Source: Brevinematales bacterium
GTDB lineage: Bacteria > Spirochaetota > Spirochaetia > Treponematales > Breznakiellaceae
Assembly: GCA_009787285.1 (NCBI GenBank)
Contig: WRGH01000094.1
Span: 1 to 6,463, forward strand
Length of the DNA: 6,463 nt
Direction: 5' to 3'
How positions within the stretch are numbered: position 1 is the first letter of the stretch; every line of letters starts with the position of its first letter. The notes beneath the pieces were generated by a model. The model did not search any database. It was given only the letters and a program-made list of their open reading frames with translations, and had not been told where the DNA came from. A program made the position numbers and the translations under genes. Below are positions 5,800 to 6,463 of the stretch, piece by piece.

Positions 5800-6463
5800 C
5801 TATACGGTCATATCCAAATCTTCCGGGCGCATAATTAATATTTCGCGCTTGAGTTCTTCTTCGGGTTTCTTCATGGCAAGCACCCTTACGGATACATTCT
5901 CCCTTGTTTTGTCAAATAATTGCCTTACCGTGCGGGCATTGGCAAACTGGGCGTTTCTTCCTCTATATAGATTATCCAGCCTTTTCTGCAACGCTTCGTC
6001 AAAGCCGGGGGCAAATTCAATTTTTCTCTTTTTGCACATCCCTATAAAGATTTCCCGCATTTCGGACGTGTTGTAGTCGTCAAAGTTGATGTAATCCGAA
6101 AACCGCGACTTAAAACCGCTGTTAGATGCTAAAAACTCTTCCATCTCTTTGGTATAGCCGGCGGCTATAACAACAAATTTGCCCCGGTCATCTTCCATCC
6201 GTTTAAGGAGCGTGTCCACCGCTTCCTGCCCGAAACTGTCCTGCGGACCCTGTTTCAGCGAGTATGCTTCGTCTATAAAAAGGATGCCGCCCATAGCGTT
6301 GTCGCACTGCTGCGCCACCAGCTTGGCTGTCTGGCCCAAATATGATGCCACCAGTTTCCCCCTGTCCGCTTCTATCAAATTGTTGGTGGGAAGCATGCCT
6401 ACGGCCTTGAACACGTCGCCCATTATCCGCGCGACAGTCGTTTTTCCCGTGCCGGGGTTGCCC
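5800..6463 (-). CDS. CbbX/SpoVK-type AAA+ ATPase (5' end outside window)
   Basis: The last 220 residues of an AAA+ ATPase are present; the frame is open to the window edge, so the internal ATG at 6423 is not the start. Numbering from the edge, Walker A is GNPGTGKTT (1-9), the probable pore loop is SYLGQT (40-45), Walker B is GGILFIDEAYSL (58-69, Asp64-Glu65), sensor 1 lies in VVIAAGYTKEM (97-107), an arginine finger is likely in GFKSRF (116-121, Arg120), and sensor 2 lies in FANARTVRQLF (173-183). This order and the FIDEAYSL / AGY / FANAR.VR wording are typical of the CbbX/SpoVK/EccA-like group, hexameric remodelling ATPases. As all catalytic elements are visible, it should be active. Ten nt separate it from the FHA gene, so it is the first gene of the operon seen here. 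The substrate and any N-terminal domain are unknown. Confidence 0.93.
   Translation of the reverse strand, partial: GNPGTGKTTVARIMGDVFKAVGMLPTNNLIEADRGKLVASYLGQTAKLVAQQCDNAMGGILFIDEAYSLKQGPQDSFGQEAVDTLLKRMEDDRGKFVVIAAGYTKEMEEFLASNSGFKSRFSDYINFDDYNTSEMREIFIGMCKKRKIEFAPGFDEALQKRLDNLYRGRNAQFANARTVRQLFDKTRENVSVRVLAMKKPEEELKREILIMRPEDLDMTV

Noticed and set aside
5428..6076. Plus-strand ORFs of 62-171 codons over the FHA and AAA+ genes.
   Set aside because: Antisense shadows of strongly supported genes, with low-complexity translations and no domains.

Overview
The window holds most of one minus-strand operon, followed by a looser group of small minus-strand genes and remnants, and then the 3' end of an unrelated plus-strand gene. 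The organism is probably a spirochaete, perhaps a Treponema. The reasons are the BspA/TpLRR-type leucine-rich repeats ending in a 'GTYTRP...TTWTR' tail, an RCC1-repeat remnant with a CxxC...CxxC tail, and many receptor and repeat proteins. This is inference from protein style; no rRNA or marker gene is present.

Reading the minus strand 5' to 3' (high to low coordinates), 6463-1583 is a tight four-gene signalling operon: a CbbX/SpoVK-type AAA+ ATPase (its 5' end lies outside the window), a zinc-ribbon plus FHA-domain protein, a PP2C Ser/Thr phosphatase, and a 965-aa membrane Ser/Thr kinase. The first gap is 10 nt with GGAG in it, and the next two junctions are ATGA stop/start overlaps. The kinase has an N-terminal cytoplasmic catalytic domain, a helical/ankyrin-like middle, a charged coiled-coil stretch, one transmembrane helix, and a C-terminal array of 22-residue leucine-rich repeats that should lie outside the inner membrane. 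Together the genes look like a complete phospho-relay: an extracytoplasmic LRR sensor, a kinase, a phosphatase that resets it, an FHA reader of phosphothreonine, and an AAA+ remodelling ATPase as a likely output. A GTxR[M/I] motif recurs at the kinase N-terminus and at the extreme C-terminus of the FHA protein, and may be the shared phospho-site.

From 1573 to 369 the minus strand is visibly more AT-rich and more broken: a small RCC1/zinc-ribbon gene with a one-base frameshift, a possible 16-aa peptide, a small membrane protein resembling the DUF4760 family, and a two-repeat TPR protein that stops abruptly. Region 169-368 has no convincing gene. It carries two inverted-repeat structures (199-308 and 324-362) at the point where gene direction changes. 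Positions 1-168 are the C-terminal 55 codons of an unrecognised plus-strand gene.
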